A stretch of 64,000 nt of DNA from Solanum dulcamara (taxonomy: Eukaryota > Streptophyta > Magnoliopsida > Solanales > Solanaceae), in the NCBI RefSeq assembly GCF_947179165.1, contig NC_077237.1, positions 16,701,523 to 16,765,522 on the forward strand, in the 5' to 3' direction. How positions within the stretch are numbered: position 1 is the stretch's first letter; every line of letters begins with the position of its first letter. Below the pieces are notes generated by a model. The model made no database searches. It was not told where the DNA came from and saw only the letters and a program-made list of their open reading frames with translations. Below, in pieces: positions 44,983-56,864 of this stretch. Position numbers and translations under genes: made by a program.

Positions 44983-47080
44983 TGTCACACCCAGGAGGAT
45001 ACCCTAGACGTGACCGACACTCGAAAACCATTGCTGGACTTCAAGCGAACCACTTGGACCAATCACACTTTCATTCAGTCACATTCTATCAGCGGAAGGC
45101 TCAACTTACAAGAATACTATTCATAAATAAGGCCAAAGACCAACCACATATCCAATCAATATTATCCACACTCTAGTCTATGAATCTTCTATCAACAATC
45201 TAAGAGGTTCCAATGACAGATTCATGGCTACCACAAATCAAATAAAGGAAAACTAACTCAAAGTTCAAAAGATAACTGCGGTATCCTCCGGAAACAGGGA
45301 GGACTCACCAACTAGCTGGAAGCGAATAGATCCTCAATGGTGCGCCTATTGATGATCTCTAGTCCCTATCTTTGTATTATGAAATGATGCAAGACAAATG
45401 ACGTCAGTACGTGAAATGTACAATTATGTAAAATGACAGAATGAAACATGCATCAGGGTAGGATCAAATCAACTCAGGATCTCAACTCAAAAGAAGGAAC
45501 AACTAAATCAAGATGTCCTAAGTTTAAACAAGAATATGATTTAGACAAGACCAATCATATACTCCCTAATCCAATCCATTCCAATCCGACTCAGAGTACT
45601 ATCAAGACTTATATGAGAGTTTCTCTTATCCAACAACTATCACTTTTGAGCCAGTGATAGTACAACAACCGACGTTGTTGCCACGTTCGTTTCTACCTTG
45701 CTAGGGTAAGAACAAACCAACAATCATGGATTCATAACCAATCATCTCCTATCATATCAGAATAGTAATTTGGAAAACATCCAACTTTAATGGTTCAATC
45801 CCCTCCTACATTTGGTGACGTAGTTATTGGATTTGAGTTATTACTTACTCTTACCCAATTCGATGCTCGATACTTCTCTCAAGACTCAATGCTCATATTA
45901 CTCTATCCAATCAGTTCAATTTTGTCATTTCGACAAGTCTCATTTGTACCCTTATCAATTCATCAATCCTATCACAATCAAAACTCTCGACCGATCATAT
46001 TATCCAATCAACCCCAATTATATTTTTCAAGAGTAGTTTATATATGCATTTATGACAATATTTAATCCTATTGAATCATTTCTCCATTCATTTAGCCAAT
46101 CTTTTGGGACTAAATCATGACTCACCAAGACACCAAATCAACAATTAAGGATACTCAACATATTTAAGTTTATAACAAAAATATATATAACAACTCATAC
46201 CAATCAACTCTTAGACCCAACCGTAGTATAAGAATATTATAATATAGGAATCAATTAAGGTTCATGGGGATAAAGACATGATGCATTTATCAATTTCTTA
46301 ACTTATCAATATCAACATAACAAAATCAAGTTAGTAGATGTAAAAACTCATTAGGACATAAATCTATCAAGAAAACTCAATTCCTATGAACATTCAACTC
46401 AAAGAATATGTAGGGCACATGGGTGAATTCAATCCATATTATGAGTAGCCTTACATATCTTAGAGTAGAACTTGAAATCTTGATGTTAGGTCCTAAATGG
46501 AGAGCTTGAATCCTTGGGTTTGAGAGTAATTTTGTTGGAGATGATTTGAGAAAGAAGATGATGAAGTTTGGAGGTTTTGAAGAGGCTAAAGACTGAAAAA
46601 ATACCCTAAAAATGTGTCCTATATAATAGGGAATGGTCCAAGTTGCCCTTACTAAAATTTGAAAAAACTGGCCAAGTCCGCGACAGGTCTGCGTCGCAGA
46701 CTTGTCGCGCACCTCTCTAGTCGACTGGGCATAACTTTTTACTCAGAACTCCAAAAAATGCAATATTAGTGGATTTGTAAAGAAAACGCAAAGAAATTTA
46801 ATTTGATAGTTCATGGGCCACCCAATTCATTATATTTTAGGAGATATGGTCGTTTGAAGTTGACCCTTATATGGGCTCATCGGAAAACTTAGCCGATAGA
46901 AATTCTTTGGACTTGGCTTAGTGTTAGAGATCCCTTATGACCATAAACCGCATCTAATACAACTTAAATACTTAGGAATTGATCATATCTCATATATATA
47001 ATTTGAAGTCTTCGAGTTCAAGCGTATAGACCTACAAAGAACGGTCTGAATCTTAACGTAGAGATTTTTAAGGTGTAACA
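44983..47080 (-). mobile_element. Solo LTR of a Tekay/Del-related family, 2.1 kb
   Basis: Plus-strand TGTCACACCCAGGAGGAT to GGTGTAACA; on the minus strand it starts TGTAACACCTT and ends GTGACATA-side CA, i.e. TG/CA ends. The end block (CCCTAGACGTGACCGACACT) is the complement of the chromovirus LTR end at 56608-56647. A GC-rich palindromic stretch (GTCTGCGTCGCAGACTTGTC) lies near 46685. Flanking 5-mers are TTATA and ATATA, one mismatch, so the target duplication is only partly supported. Confidence 0.7.
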
Positions 47081-47111
47081 ATATACATCTTTTTAGTACG
47101 TATTATTTTCA

Positions 47112-48250
47112 CGACCCAAAATGGGACATGAGTGGCACCCACAGTTAACCTCCTAGGTAGGAGAACCAATGATCAAATCTCAACTTATATTAACGATTCA
47201 ATTTATAAACCATAATAATAATGCAGAAGCTCAAACCTTATTAAAGTAAGACATAACAAAGCCACTAAAATCTATTACGTAACGTTTCCCAAAATTTGAA
47301 AGTCATCACATAAGAACATCTAAATTCTAAAACTAAGTCTGAAAATGTCAAACACCCGAATAAATAAATAACAAAATGTGTTCGAAAACTAAGGACACTA
47401 TGTCATGATCAAGAGAATCCATCACGAGCTAGAAGGATAGCTCACCCTGAAATCTTATGAACTGGAGACTGACTAGAGTTGAGGTCGAGTCGAAGTTGGT
47501 GAAACACTTGCTGCACTCCACAAAATAAAACAAAGAAAAATACAAGTAGGGTCAGTACAGGACAACATGTACTTAGTAGATATCATCAGCCGACTCAAAA
47601 TAAAAATCAATATGCATAAAGTAGTAGCGAAAAATCAACCATAGCACTTAAAAGGTGGCAACCAACAAGATCGAGATCAAGTGACAACACAATGAACAAT
47701 TTCATAACCAGTCAACAATAGCAAGATCACACATAAGGGCTCAGGCCTCTACATCACGCTCTTTTGGAAAATGAGTTATTGGAGATTGGGTAACATTAAA
47801 TCATTTTAATTTTTTTCTTTTAATATTATCATGCCGGAATGTGACACCCGATCCAAATATAACGTGTCAGAACGTAACATCCGATTCAAATATACCATGT
47901 CAGAATGTGACACCCGATCCAAATATAATTAATTTATCATTCTTTATTATTACATTTCACTTCATTTACAATATTTCCTCAAGCCTTCTTTATTCAAGGC
48001 ACCATTTTTGATAGGGCAAGTTCAAGATTATAGATTTCACGGTCTTGGGATTTCAGACAAATCACAACAACATACCAACCATCCAAACCACAACAATGAA
48101 ATGCATAGTAAACTTCACGCATTACTCAATGATTATTAATCACTATTAAGAGTCTATCTATGATATAGAATAAACTATAACCTACTAAACCGAAGAACCG
48201 AAATAAAGTAAGCTAATCCACCAATGTCCTTCTTTTCTTCAATGCCTCAG
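47112..48250 (-). mobile_element. Another gypsy-like LTR fragment, minus strand
   Basis: Starts CACGACCCAAAATGGGACAT and GTTAACCTCCTAGGTAGGAG, a start seen in many Solanaceae LTR ends read from the complementary strand. No coding capacity. It contains the 33-bp tandem repeat at 47830-47928. Boundaries uncertain. Confidence 0.4.
47830..47928. repeat. Three tandem 33-bp units
   Basis: Units at 47830-47862, 47863-47895 and 47896-47928, each of the form CATGCCGGAATGTGACACCC plus GATCCAAATATAA, with three to seven differences between units. Direct tandem, no spacers, so not a CRISPR array. Confidence 0.92.
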
Positions 48251-49349
48251 ACCATTTTCAATCTGTCAAATGTATAATATTTATAAGTAAACTAGTCCGT
48301 AGACACCAATATTATTTATATATTTAACCTAGACCCACAACAAACCCAACTCTATTATCAATTCCCTAAAACTCAAGTCTAGGGTTAAGTCTTAATTCCT
48401 CCAATATCATAACTCTAATGGTATTTAGGTAATACAATACACCTAATATTTAATTATCTATCTCAATACATCAAAATTTAAATTATCATGCAATAATTAT
48501 GTGGAAATAAAGAGCGAAGCCACGTTTTACAGTTGACCGTAGTGTTACTGTATAAGAAACCAACATTATGCTTTAATTAAGAAACCAACATTATGCCTCC
48601 TGCAAAGTCATTATCTGTATATAATAATATATAACCTCTAACGATTACTTCCTTAAGTTTCATTGTTATCATTATTCAGTAAAACAAAGATTTGGGCTAG
48701 GTTGTGATGTACCTGAATCACTCGCGTTGTGCCGGTAAGTTTTCTCTCTGTTCTTTCATTTCTTTTCTACTTAATTATGTATCAAAATTAATAAAACCTA
48801 TCATTTTCCTTTAATAATTGGTATAGAGTGTTAAATAAATTATCAACTTAGCCCACTAATTAAATTAGTTATTTAAATTTACCCCTCAACTAAATAACTA
48901 TGGTTATCGAATGGTCCAAATACCTATTAAAAATTTACAGAATGAGTCTTTTATAAAATAAAAATTTTTAGTTCTCAAAACGATCTAATGGGTCATTACA
49001 ATTATATATATAATGACATGATACGTACATAGGTGTTTACTTTATATATAAAATTATTATTTGATATGATTCATGATCTACCTATATATATTGGTTATTA
49101 ATTAGATGTCAATTTATTTAATTATCTTTCAAATTATTTAAATCATAATCTTTTCTATCCAATTTATTCAATTCTAATCAATCCACTTCCAATTCATTTT
49201 AATTTTAGCCTAAATTAAATTCAATATTACCCAAATTCAAATCTTAAATCCGTCTTTTAATCACATCCATTCATCTCATCTTTAACAAATATCAAGATTC
49301 AATCTCAACCGCCATCAAAATTGATGAACGGCTAAGATTACAACCCTTA

Positions 49350-50365
49350 TGACCTGAAAGACCATTATACTTTGCTCCGTTTGTAAGTTGGATCTTTATA
49401 CTTACAAGTTTATCAATTGAACTCTTCAACTCACCAAAACACAATATTTTAAACCTCTCTGACCATTGATTGAACTTACGTGGTACTGATGTTGCTGAGT
49501 TGGAAAAATGCATCATCACACGCGTTTTAAAGAGAGTGAAATTAAGTATTTTACATTAAAAAATTATTAAAATTAAAATAAAAACTGAAAAAAATCTGTA
49601 ATTAAAAACAAAACTTCCTACTTCCACCCCTCCTGCACACGCTTACACCCCTAACTCTCTTCTTCCCATCCCTCCTTTTCTTCTTCTATGGATCCACCCA
49701 TCATACCCACCCCCTTCTTCTTCATCTTCTTAACATCACCCCCCTTCCTCCCCCAACCAAACTTTTTATCTCTATCTCTAAATGCTTTTTCAAAAATTTC
49801 TTTTTTTGCTACAATCAATACCTTCCTTGACCATTTTTTGTTCCGCCACATGTTCAACCTTGAAATTTTTAATTTTGTAAGTATCTTTGAATCTTGTTTG
49901 TATACTGTGAAGGGTGATATTGAGTATTGAAAAACTTCATTGATAAACTTGAGGAAGCTTGAAGAACAATAAATGAGTTTTGTGAATTTATGAAATTAAT
50001 TCAAAATTGTGATGACGATTTGTTGGGTTTGTATTGGTGAACTTGTAATGTAAGATTTCAGTCAAATAGTCAAGAATTTGATCTATTTAGCATGAATTTG
50101 GCTCTTAATTTGGGAGAAAATATGAAGTGTTCAACATTTTCAAAATTTAGAAAAGTATACTTTTTTTTAACATTTAATATTTTATGTGTCACTAAAAATG
50201 GTATGGAATTCCATGTGTAAAACAAGTGTACTACACTTGTACACATCAGATGAGAAAGGGGTTTAAAATATTGTGTTTCAGTGAGTTTAAGGGTTCAATT
50301 GGCAAAGTCGTAAGTGTAAGCGTCCAACTTACAAATGAAACCAAGTATAAGGGCCTCCCAAGTCA
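49350..50365. mobile_element. Non-autonomous inverted-repeat DNA element B, about 1.0 kb
   Basis: The left end (TGACCTGAAAGACCATTATA, TTTGTAAGTTGGATC, AACACAATATTTTAAACC) reappears on the minus strand at the right end (TGACTTGGGAGGCCCTTATA, TTTGTAAGTTGGACG, AACACAATATTTTAAACC), giving imperfect inverted repeats of about 110 bp. The inside is non-coding with a C-rich stretch near 49620-49760. No clear target duplication. It splits the LTR-like sequence between GGCTAAGATTACAACCCTTA and AACCCTACCCTAAC. Confidence 0.78.
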
Positions 50366-52639
50366 ATTTGCCTTCTAATTATTCAAACCCTACCCTAACT
50401 TGATTTTTCATCATCTTCTCAAGAGAGAAGAAGGATCCGCCGCCCACTATACTCTTCTTTCTCGTACGCTCCATCTCCGGCGAAGTTTCGCCGACGAGAC
50501 GAGCCCTCTCTCAACAATCGCACACCCACTTCCATTGCTCTCTCTATCTTTTCATTGCTGTCCATTTCACCACCTCTGTCTCCGGCGAACAAGCAGTCAT
50601 CGTTGCTCTCCTCCCCATTGCATCCCTCTCAAGCACCCCTTTCGTCGTGCGAGCTGTTGTCCAGAAAAGACAACAGCAACCACCTGCAAGCAACACCATC
50701 CAGCTGTTGTTCCTTCTCCCTCTCCTCAAGTCAACCGGCAACATCAAAAATAGTGGCAGCAACACCATCCAGCCACTGCTCCTTCTCCCTTACCATTGAA
50801 ATCTAGCCAAACAAACCACTAGACTAACATCCTTTCTTCTCCAGCGAGCAAAGCTCGCACTCTGGCAACAACATCAACAACAACAGCGAGCTCCGCTGGA
50901 AAAACCACCACAGCCGCCAACCCTCTCCTCTCAAGCACCTGAAACCACCACGCCTCCACCAGTGAACTATCTAGCCACCAAGTAGTAGCTCAGTCAGTGA
51001 CGGCGATCTTTTTGGTCTATCTGAATCGATCGGAAACTTCAAGTTTTGTTTTGTTAAAAATGGATCTTCACAGATCCGTCCGGGTTTGTTTCTTTTAGTT
51101 TGATTACCATCTCGTCTTTAGCTTTGAATATGTTTTGATTTTCCCAAATTTATGATTCAAAGATTTTTATGTGCTCTACTAATTTTTAACTTCTCACTGA
51201 TTTAGGCACACTAATTATTCATGGATCTTATCACATTTCACTCTCTTAATTGATTTAGTGGTCTGTTAAAATTATAAAAATTTGTGTATTTAGCTTAATT
51301 GCAGCGTAATTTTATTTATCATCTAATTACTTGATTTTAGAAAATAATTATGGTAAGACGTAATATTCCTTGATCAAATTTTCTTTTCATAGTATAAATA
51401 ATTGATATTGATATTTGTTAATAGTGAAATTTGAACAACTCTAACCCTAATTTCTTTGGATCCTCAATTATTTATTTTATGGTAAGTGTTATTTTATATT
51501 TGCTTATAATCGATTATTTTCTTTTCTATACAATTATTGACAGTGGGTCCTTTTTGTATTACTATTTGACTTTTGAGACATCTTTTTTGAATAAATTTGG
51601 AATAAATCTTTGAAAAAATAGATGTTGTTGAATTTTGTTGACAAACACTTTGAAAATCTTGCTATCTTTTGGAAATTAATGGCCCTTTCACTGACTTATC
51701 TGGCAAGGTTTGAATTAAAACCTTTTTCCAACTATTTTGTTGATTTTCTGGACACGATCACTTATTTTTCATAAGTATAAATTAATAGCCCATCTTTATT
51801 TTTTGGGGACAAAGAAAAACAGAGAGAACATATAGAGAGAAAAGAGAAAGAAAGAGAAAATATCTTTTTGCTTTACATTTCTTATACCTCAAATGAAAAC
51901 AAAAACAATAAAAAAGGATTTCTTACATACTTTAATATTCTTTTTCAACTTCTTGGCATCGCAATTCAGATTTAATTTGCTTATTTTTCCTAACTGAAGC
52001 ATCCAGGTTAGTCTCAAACTTTTCTTTATAAGTGTGAGTCTATTATTTTAAATGTATTCTTATTTTATTTGATTGATTTGCTGAGATAAAAAATTATATA
52101 ATCATGATATATCTCTATAGTATTTGTGTATTGCTTGTATTCTTCTTTATGATTCAGCAGATTTGAACTTCAAATTTCAAAGTCATGAAGAATCATCTGA
52201 ACATGGAAAATTGGGATGCCGCTTTTCGCTTTACATTTGTTCATGTGTATTATTTTATTTGCTTATTATCTGATTTGTAATATTCTTGTAAACTATACTC
52301 TTTATAATAATAAATATTTGGGGACTGTCTAAGGAGGAGGGGAAATCTACATGCTACTTGTATTTATTTTACTTTGACATAATTTTATGTGTGTGTGCGC
52401 GCTAGATAAATATGCCGGATGGAGTTAGTTAATTTTAATTATTAAAGTTATGCTTTTACCGATGCTTAGGTTTAATTTTAACACAAATATGTTTGTCACA
52501 GAAACAAATATCGGTAAACTTGATGCATTTTAATCAATCTTCTAATTTTAATATTTTTACTTATTAATATGTATTAAATAACTTGCCCAACTCTCATATA
52601 TTTTGTTCAAACTACTAACCACTCTGTTATTAAATATCA

Positions 52640-53770
52640 TGTTCATGCGCCTTTGATAAATAATTTTTAGCATGTTAATTGAATCATATGTCATGGTTTA
52701 GGCTTAATATTTTCAGCATATTAATTAAAATTACATCTACATGACTCGTTTAATATTTTTATCATATTAATTTATACAAAAATTATGTCTACGATTTAAT
52801 AAATATTTAGTAGGTTACTTTAATAGATACAATACCTATAGGTTTGTTAATAAATATTTTCAGAATGTTATTATGCCTATAGGATTTGAATTTATTTTGA
52901 GCATATTATATCATCTAGAAAATTATGCCTATAGGACTATAAATATTTTCATCATGTTAAAATTATATAGAAATCATGCCTATTTAATTCAATTATATTT
53001 TGATCATACTATGTTATAGAAATCATGTCCATGGGTTTTTTCATATATTTTTCAGTATATCAATTCACATAGAAATCATGCCTATTATCTTCATGAATAT
53101 TTTCAACATGTCATTTCCTAGAAATTATTTAACATTCTTTTAGCATGCTAAAACTAGCTAGAAATCATGTCTATAGAACTTAACGAATATCTCTACGTTT
53201 TATAGAATTCATGTCTATAGGATTTAATAACAATTTCAGCATGTCATTTAGATGTAAAAAAATATAAGAATATTATTTTATGTGGGAATCATGCCTAATA
53301 CCGGTGACGTTATTTACTATTTATAGAACACATGCCTATAATGATTGATAAATAATTTCTAACAAGAAAACATGTTATTGGGGTATAGAAATCGTGTATG
53401 TAGGCTTAAATTAATATTTTGGTACATCATGTGAATGAAGATTATATTCATAAAATCTCTTAATTTCAGCATGTTATTAATTAGAAATCATGTCCATATG
53501 ATTTTACTAAAGTCTTCGGTTAATAATTAAGGCTGTCTAGAATGCTCTCATGATATTATTTTTTATATAGTAGTCATGCCTATAGAATTCAATAAGTTTT
53601 CAATATATTATTTTTTATTTAGAAAGCATGTGTAGTCTTTTAATAAATTTTCAACACAATATTCAGAAAACATATCTATAGTATTTTAATAAATTTCCAG
53701 CATGCTACTAACTAAAATTCATGTTAATAGGATTTTATAAACACTATTAGTTAATAACTAAAATTGTCAA
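52640..53770. repeat. Degenerate tandem array of 70-90 bp units
   Basis: The motif AGAAATCATGCCTATAGGAT followed by an AATAAATATTTTCAGCATGT-like half recurs about fifteen times with heavy divergence (for example near 52849, 52873, 52927, 52971, 53021, 53071, 53163, 53208, 53287, 53330, 53486, 53576, 53670). Units differ in length and many are partial. It lies in the U5-like part of the long LTR region. Confidence 0.78.
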
Positions 53771-54205
53771 GCATGTATTCTTTTATTACAATCACCTTAG
53801 TAATTAAAATTGTCCTCATATTTCTAAACAATGAAATCCCCCCTCCCCCATGTTATTCAAGTTTTTATATTTATGATACATACGTTAGATTGTGTACGCA
53901 CACATGGAATTTTTTATGACTTTCCACTATTTATCTGTGTTTTCAAGCATGCTAATTAATTAATCTACAGTCTTACTTGAGATTCTATATGCTAACTGTT
54001 CATCCTATCTGTTTTGTTTGACGATGTCTCTAATTAGGATGCCTATATTTTCTTTAGTCTAAAACCTACCCTATTAGTACGTCCAATGCCTCTTAGATAT
54101 TAAGTTGGACGTTAGACACCTTTTAGGACGTTAGTTTTTATTATTTCTTTTAGATCACTTTAGGATTATAATAATAAATAAAGCTAGGAGAGGTAGGAGT
54201 AGATA

Positions 54206-56647
54206 TGTAACACCCCTCAAAATTTTCCCTAAGATTCAGACCCTTCTTGTATTCGAGTAGGGTCGAACTTGAGTATTGTGGAGCATTTGCATGAGTTAAG
54301 ACGAGTCTTTGAGAAATTGAGCAGCGTTAGAGGTGATGTGGGGTCATGAAGGACCCCTAGGACCAAATCAAATCCAAAAGATTCGTCGTGGCTAAGTTTG
54401 AGGAGGAGTTCGCATAAGGGGTTGACTTCTAACAACCCTATCTTTTGAAGGACGACAATCTGGGTAGCCCACGACCTATTAAATTAAAGGTCATCGAGTC
54501 TTCTTTCCAACGCCACCAAGAATGTAAATTTTGAAGTTCAGAATCAAAAGATATGGCGATCCTAAGACAAACTAGCACGGCAGGGATTTCAGGCCTGGGT
54601 TGCAATTGATGGAAAACTAGGCTTGGCGCCACAGTGGCGCAACGAGCTACTTTCGCGCCAGGAATATGCCTCAGTAGTTTGGTCCTTGGTGCGGCGCACC
54701 ACTACGAGATGTGCAGGGTTTTTCAAACCAAATTTCCAGAACCTAGAAAATATGGCCTTGGCGCTGTAAGGGCGCGACGCGCCACTATCGCGCCAAGAAT
54801 GTGCCTCAGTAGTTTGGTCCTTGGTGCGGCGCCACTAACAGATATGCAGGTTTTAGGCGTAATCGACCTAGCGATGCGCCACTATCGCGCTAGGAGCATT
54901 TTAGCCTATTTTTCAGAACTTTTGAGAAGGGGCAATTTGGGAATTATTCCAAATTATATATGTATCATCCTTGACCAATTTGGGAATATATTTTCAGCCC
55001 CCTCTCTCACTTTAAAAGCCCTAGGAGTCTCTCCCTCTCTTCTTCTTCTTTTCCATTTCTAACAAGGAATTGCCTCCAAGAGCTCTAACATTTGAGTTCT
55101 CCATTGAAGACCCGACATCAAGGTTTTCTCCAAATCTTCACTAAGGTATGTAAGGCTATCCAAAATATAGGTTGAGTCAACCCATGTGCCCTACTCTTGC
55201 TTTGAGGTTAGAGGTCTATGAAAATGGAGTTTCTTGGTATGGTTTATGTTTGAATGAGTTTTGTCTCCTATTAATTTGACTTTGTTGGTGTTGATGTTGT
55301 TGAGCTAAGAAGTTCCTAAAACCTTCATGTTAGTATGAGTTGACGGAGATGACTTGTTATTATGTTTTGTTGATCTCTTTAACCATGTGATTATATTGCA
55401 TAAGTCAATTTTCTTGAATGTGCTATTCTACTTAAATTGTTGGGTTAAAGCCTTAGTGTTGTGATGAGTCCTAAGGAGAGGTTATAAATGCTTATCTAAA
55501 TGAGGCTTGATTGAGTTGATTGGATGATAGAATTGACGAGTGGATGAGGTCCTAAATAGGACTTGCCATTATGACTTAATTGAGTTAAAATGAGAATAGA
55601 GTTGATGAGTTGGCAATGTCCCACATGAAACTAGATGTGAGGGCTTGTTTGAGATGATTGGAGGGAGTCTTATGAGCATGGAGTCATGGGAGGAGTATCG
55701 AGCACCAAAGCGGGTAAGAGTATAGTCCATACTCGAACCCCAGAAACTACGCCGCCAACGTAGGTAGGGATAGAACCATTAAAGTTGGATGCTTCCCATG
55801 GGATCGAACCGTTAAAGTCGAATGTTTTCTATTTTATTGTGCTTAAATGATAGGACTTGACTAATCGATGGCATCCATGATTAGGGAGGCGTTCATGCCC
55901 TAGCAAGGTATGGACGGACGTTGCAATAACGTCTGATTGTTGTACTATCATTGGCTCATAGGTGATGGTTTTCGGATAAGAGAAACTCCCATTTAGGTCT
56001 TGATAGTACTCTGAGTCAGTTGAGTTGAGTGGCTTATGATTGGTCCCGTCTAAACCATTTCTTATTAGACTTAGGACACTTGAGTGAGTTGTTATGTATA
56101 TATATGAGTTGAGATCCTGAGTTGATATTGATGTTTTCTTGATGTTTGTTTCATCCGGCCATTTTACATACTCGTACATTCCACGTACTGACGCCATTTG
56201 GCCTACATCATTTCATGATGTAGAGACAGGTATCAGAGATCATCAACCGGCGCACCATTGATTATCCACACACTTCCAGCTACTTGGTGAGTCCTCTTAG
56301 TTTCCGGAGGATTTTGAGCTCTCTGTATATTTTTGTTTTGTCGCCTTATTTTGATTGTTGGTAGTCATGGGCTTGTCATTGGCACCTTCTAGACTTTGAT
56401 AGAGGCTTCATAGACTAGAGTGTGGGGAGGTTGGACTGTTACCTTGAGGAGCCTTATTATACTTGTTTTATTGAGTTGATAATGTTTGGCCTTCGGCCCC
56501 GATATTGTGAATAGTATGTTATGATTGAACCCTCTTTTGAGTGAATATGATTGAATGATAGTGTGACTGAATCAGGTGGTTCGCTTGAAGGTCAAAAATG
56601 GCTTTCGAGTGTCGGTCACGTCTAGGGTACCCTCCCGGGGCATGACA
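54206..56647 (+). mobile_element. 5' LTR of the Tekay/Del chromovirus, 2442 bp
   Basis: Starts TGTAACACCCC and ends GGGCATGACA; the primer site follows four bases later. Around 54622-54900 it holds GC-rich palindromic repeats (GGCGC/GCGCC). A TTTAAAAGCCC box at about 55010, followed by a CT-rich start, is the likely core promoter. The visible 3' LTR (61714 on) is clearly the same sequence with scattered differences, so the insertion is not very recent. Confidence 0.92.
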
Positions 56648-56651
56648 AACA

Positions 56652-56663
56652 TAGTATCAGAGC
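56652..56663 (+). other. Primer-binding site of the chromovirus
   Basis: TAGTATCAGAGC, 11 of 12 bases matching the initiator Met tRNA site TGGTATCAGAGC. Confidence 0.85.
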
Positions 56664-56864
56664 ACAGAGTTCAAGAGTCTTAGGGAGTCTATGAAGCCGT
56701 GTCTAGTAGAGTCTTGCTTATGAATGTGTTGTGCACCACACTTATAAGTAGGAGGCTATGGGACATTAGGAATTGTTTCCCTTCTTTCATACTCTAAATT
56801 CGTGCGATGGAGTTAAACTCTATGAAACTTCCCTTATAATTTGTGCATTTATACGTTACAGATA

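Larger units (their letters stand above)
48700..54205 (+). mobile_element. Very long Tat/Ogre-like LTR region (U3-R-U5), interrupted and truncated
   Basis: No coding sequence over 5.5 kb. The order of parts is LTR-like: an AT-rich U3 with GATGAACGGCTAAGATTACA near 49323, a C-rich CCGGCGAAG/CCACCACC leader-type stretch (50400-51000), a TATAAATTAATAG box near 51776 followed by a purine-rich start, a splice-donor-like CCAGGTTAGT near 52005, then an AT-rich U5-like array and the block GTACGTCCAATGCCTC near 54080. These parts resemble giant LTRs of Tat/Ogre gypsy elements in Solanaceae. It may continue the LTR that starts at 44485. It ends where the chromovirus inserted at 54206. Confidence 0.45.

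Noticed and set aside
46377..46712. 111-residue minus-strand frame
   Set aside because: Lies entirely inside the solo LTR; no similarity to a protein family that I recognise.
44983..47080. Perfect target duplication for the 2.1-kb solo LTR
   Set aside because: The flanking 5-mers are TTATA and ATATA in an AT-rich area, so they do not prove a duplication; the LTR call rests on its ends and on similarity.
47830..47928. Regular repeats considered as a CRISPR array
   Set aside because: Units are adjacent without spacers, and the genome is plant nuclear.
50400..50806. Ser/Pro/His-rich frames that could be a small protein
   Set aside because: They lie in the C-rich leader-type part of an LTR region, overlap in several frames and on both strands, and show no domain.
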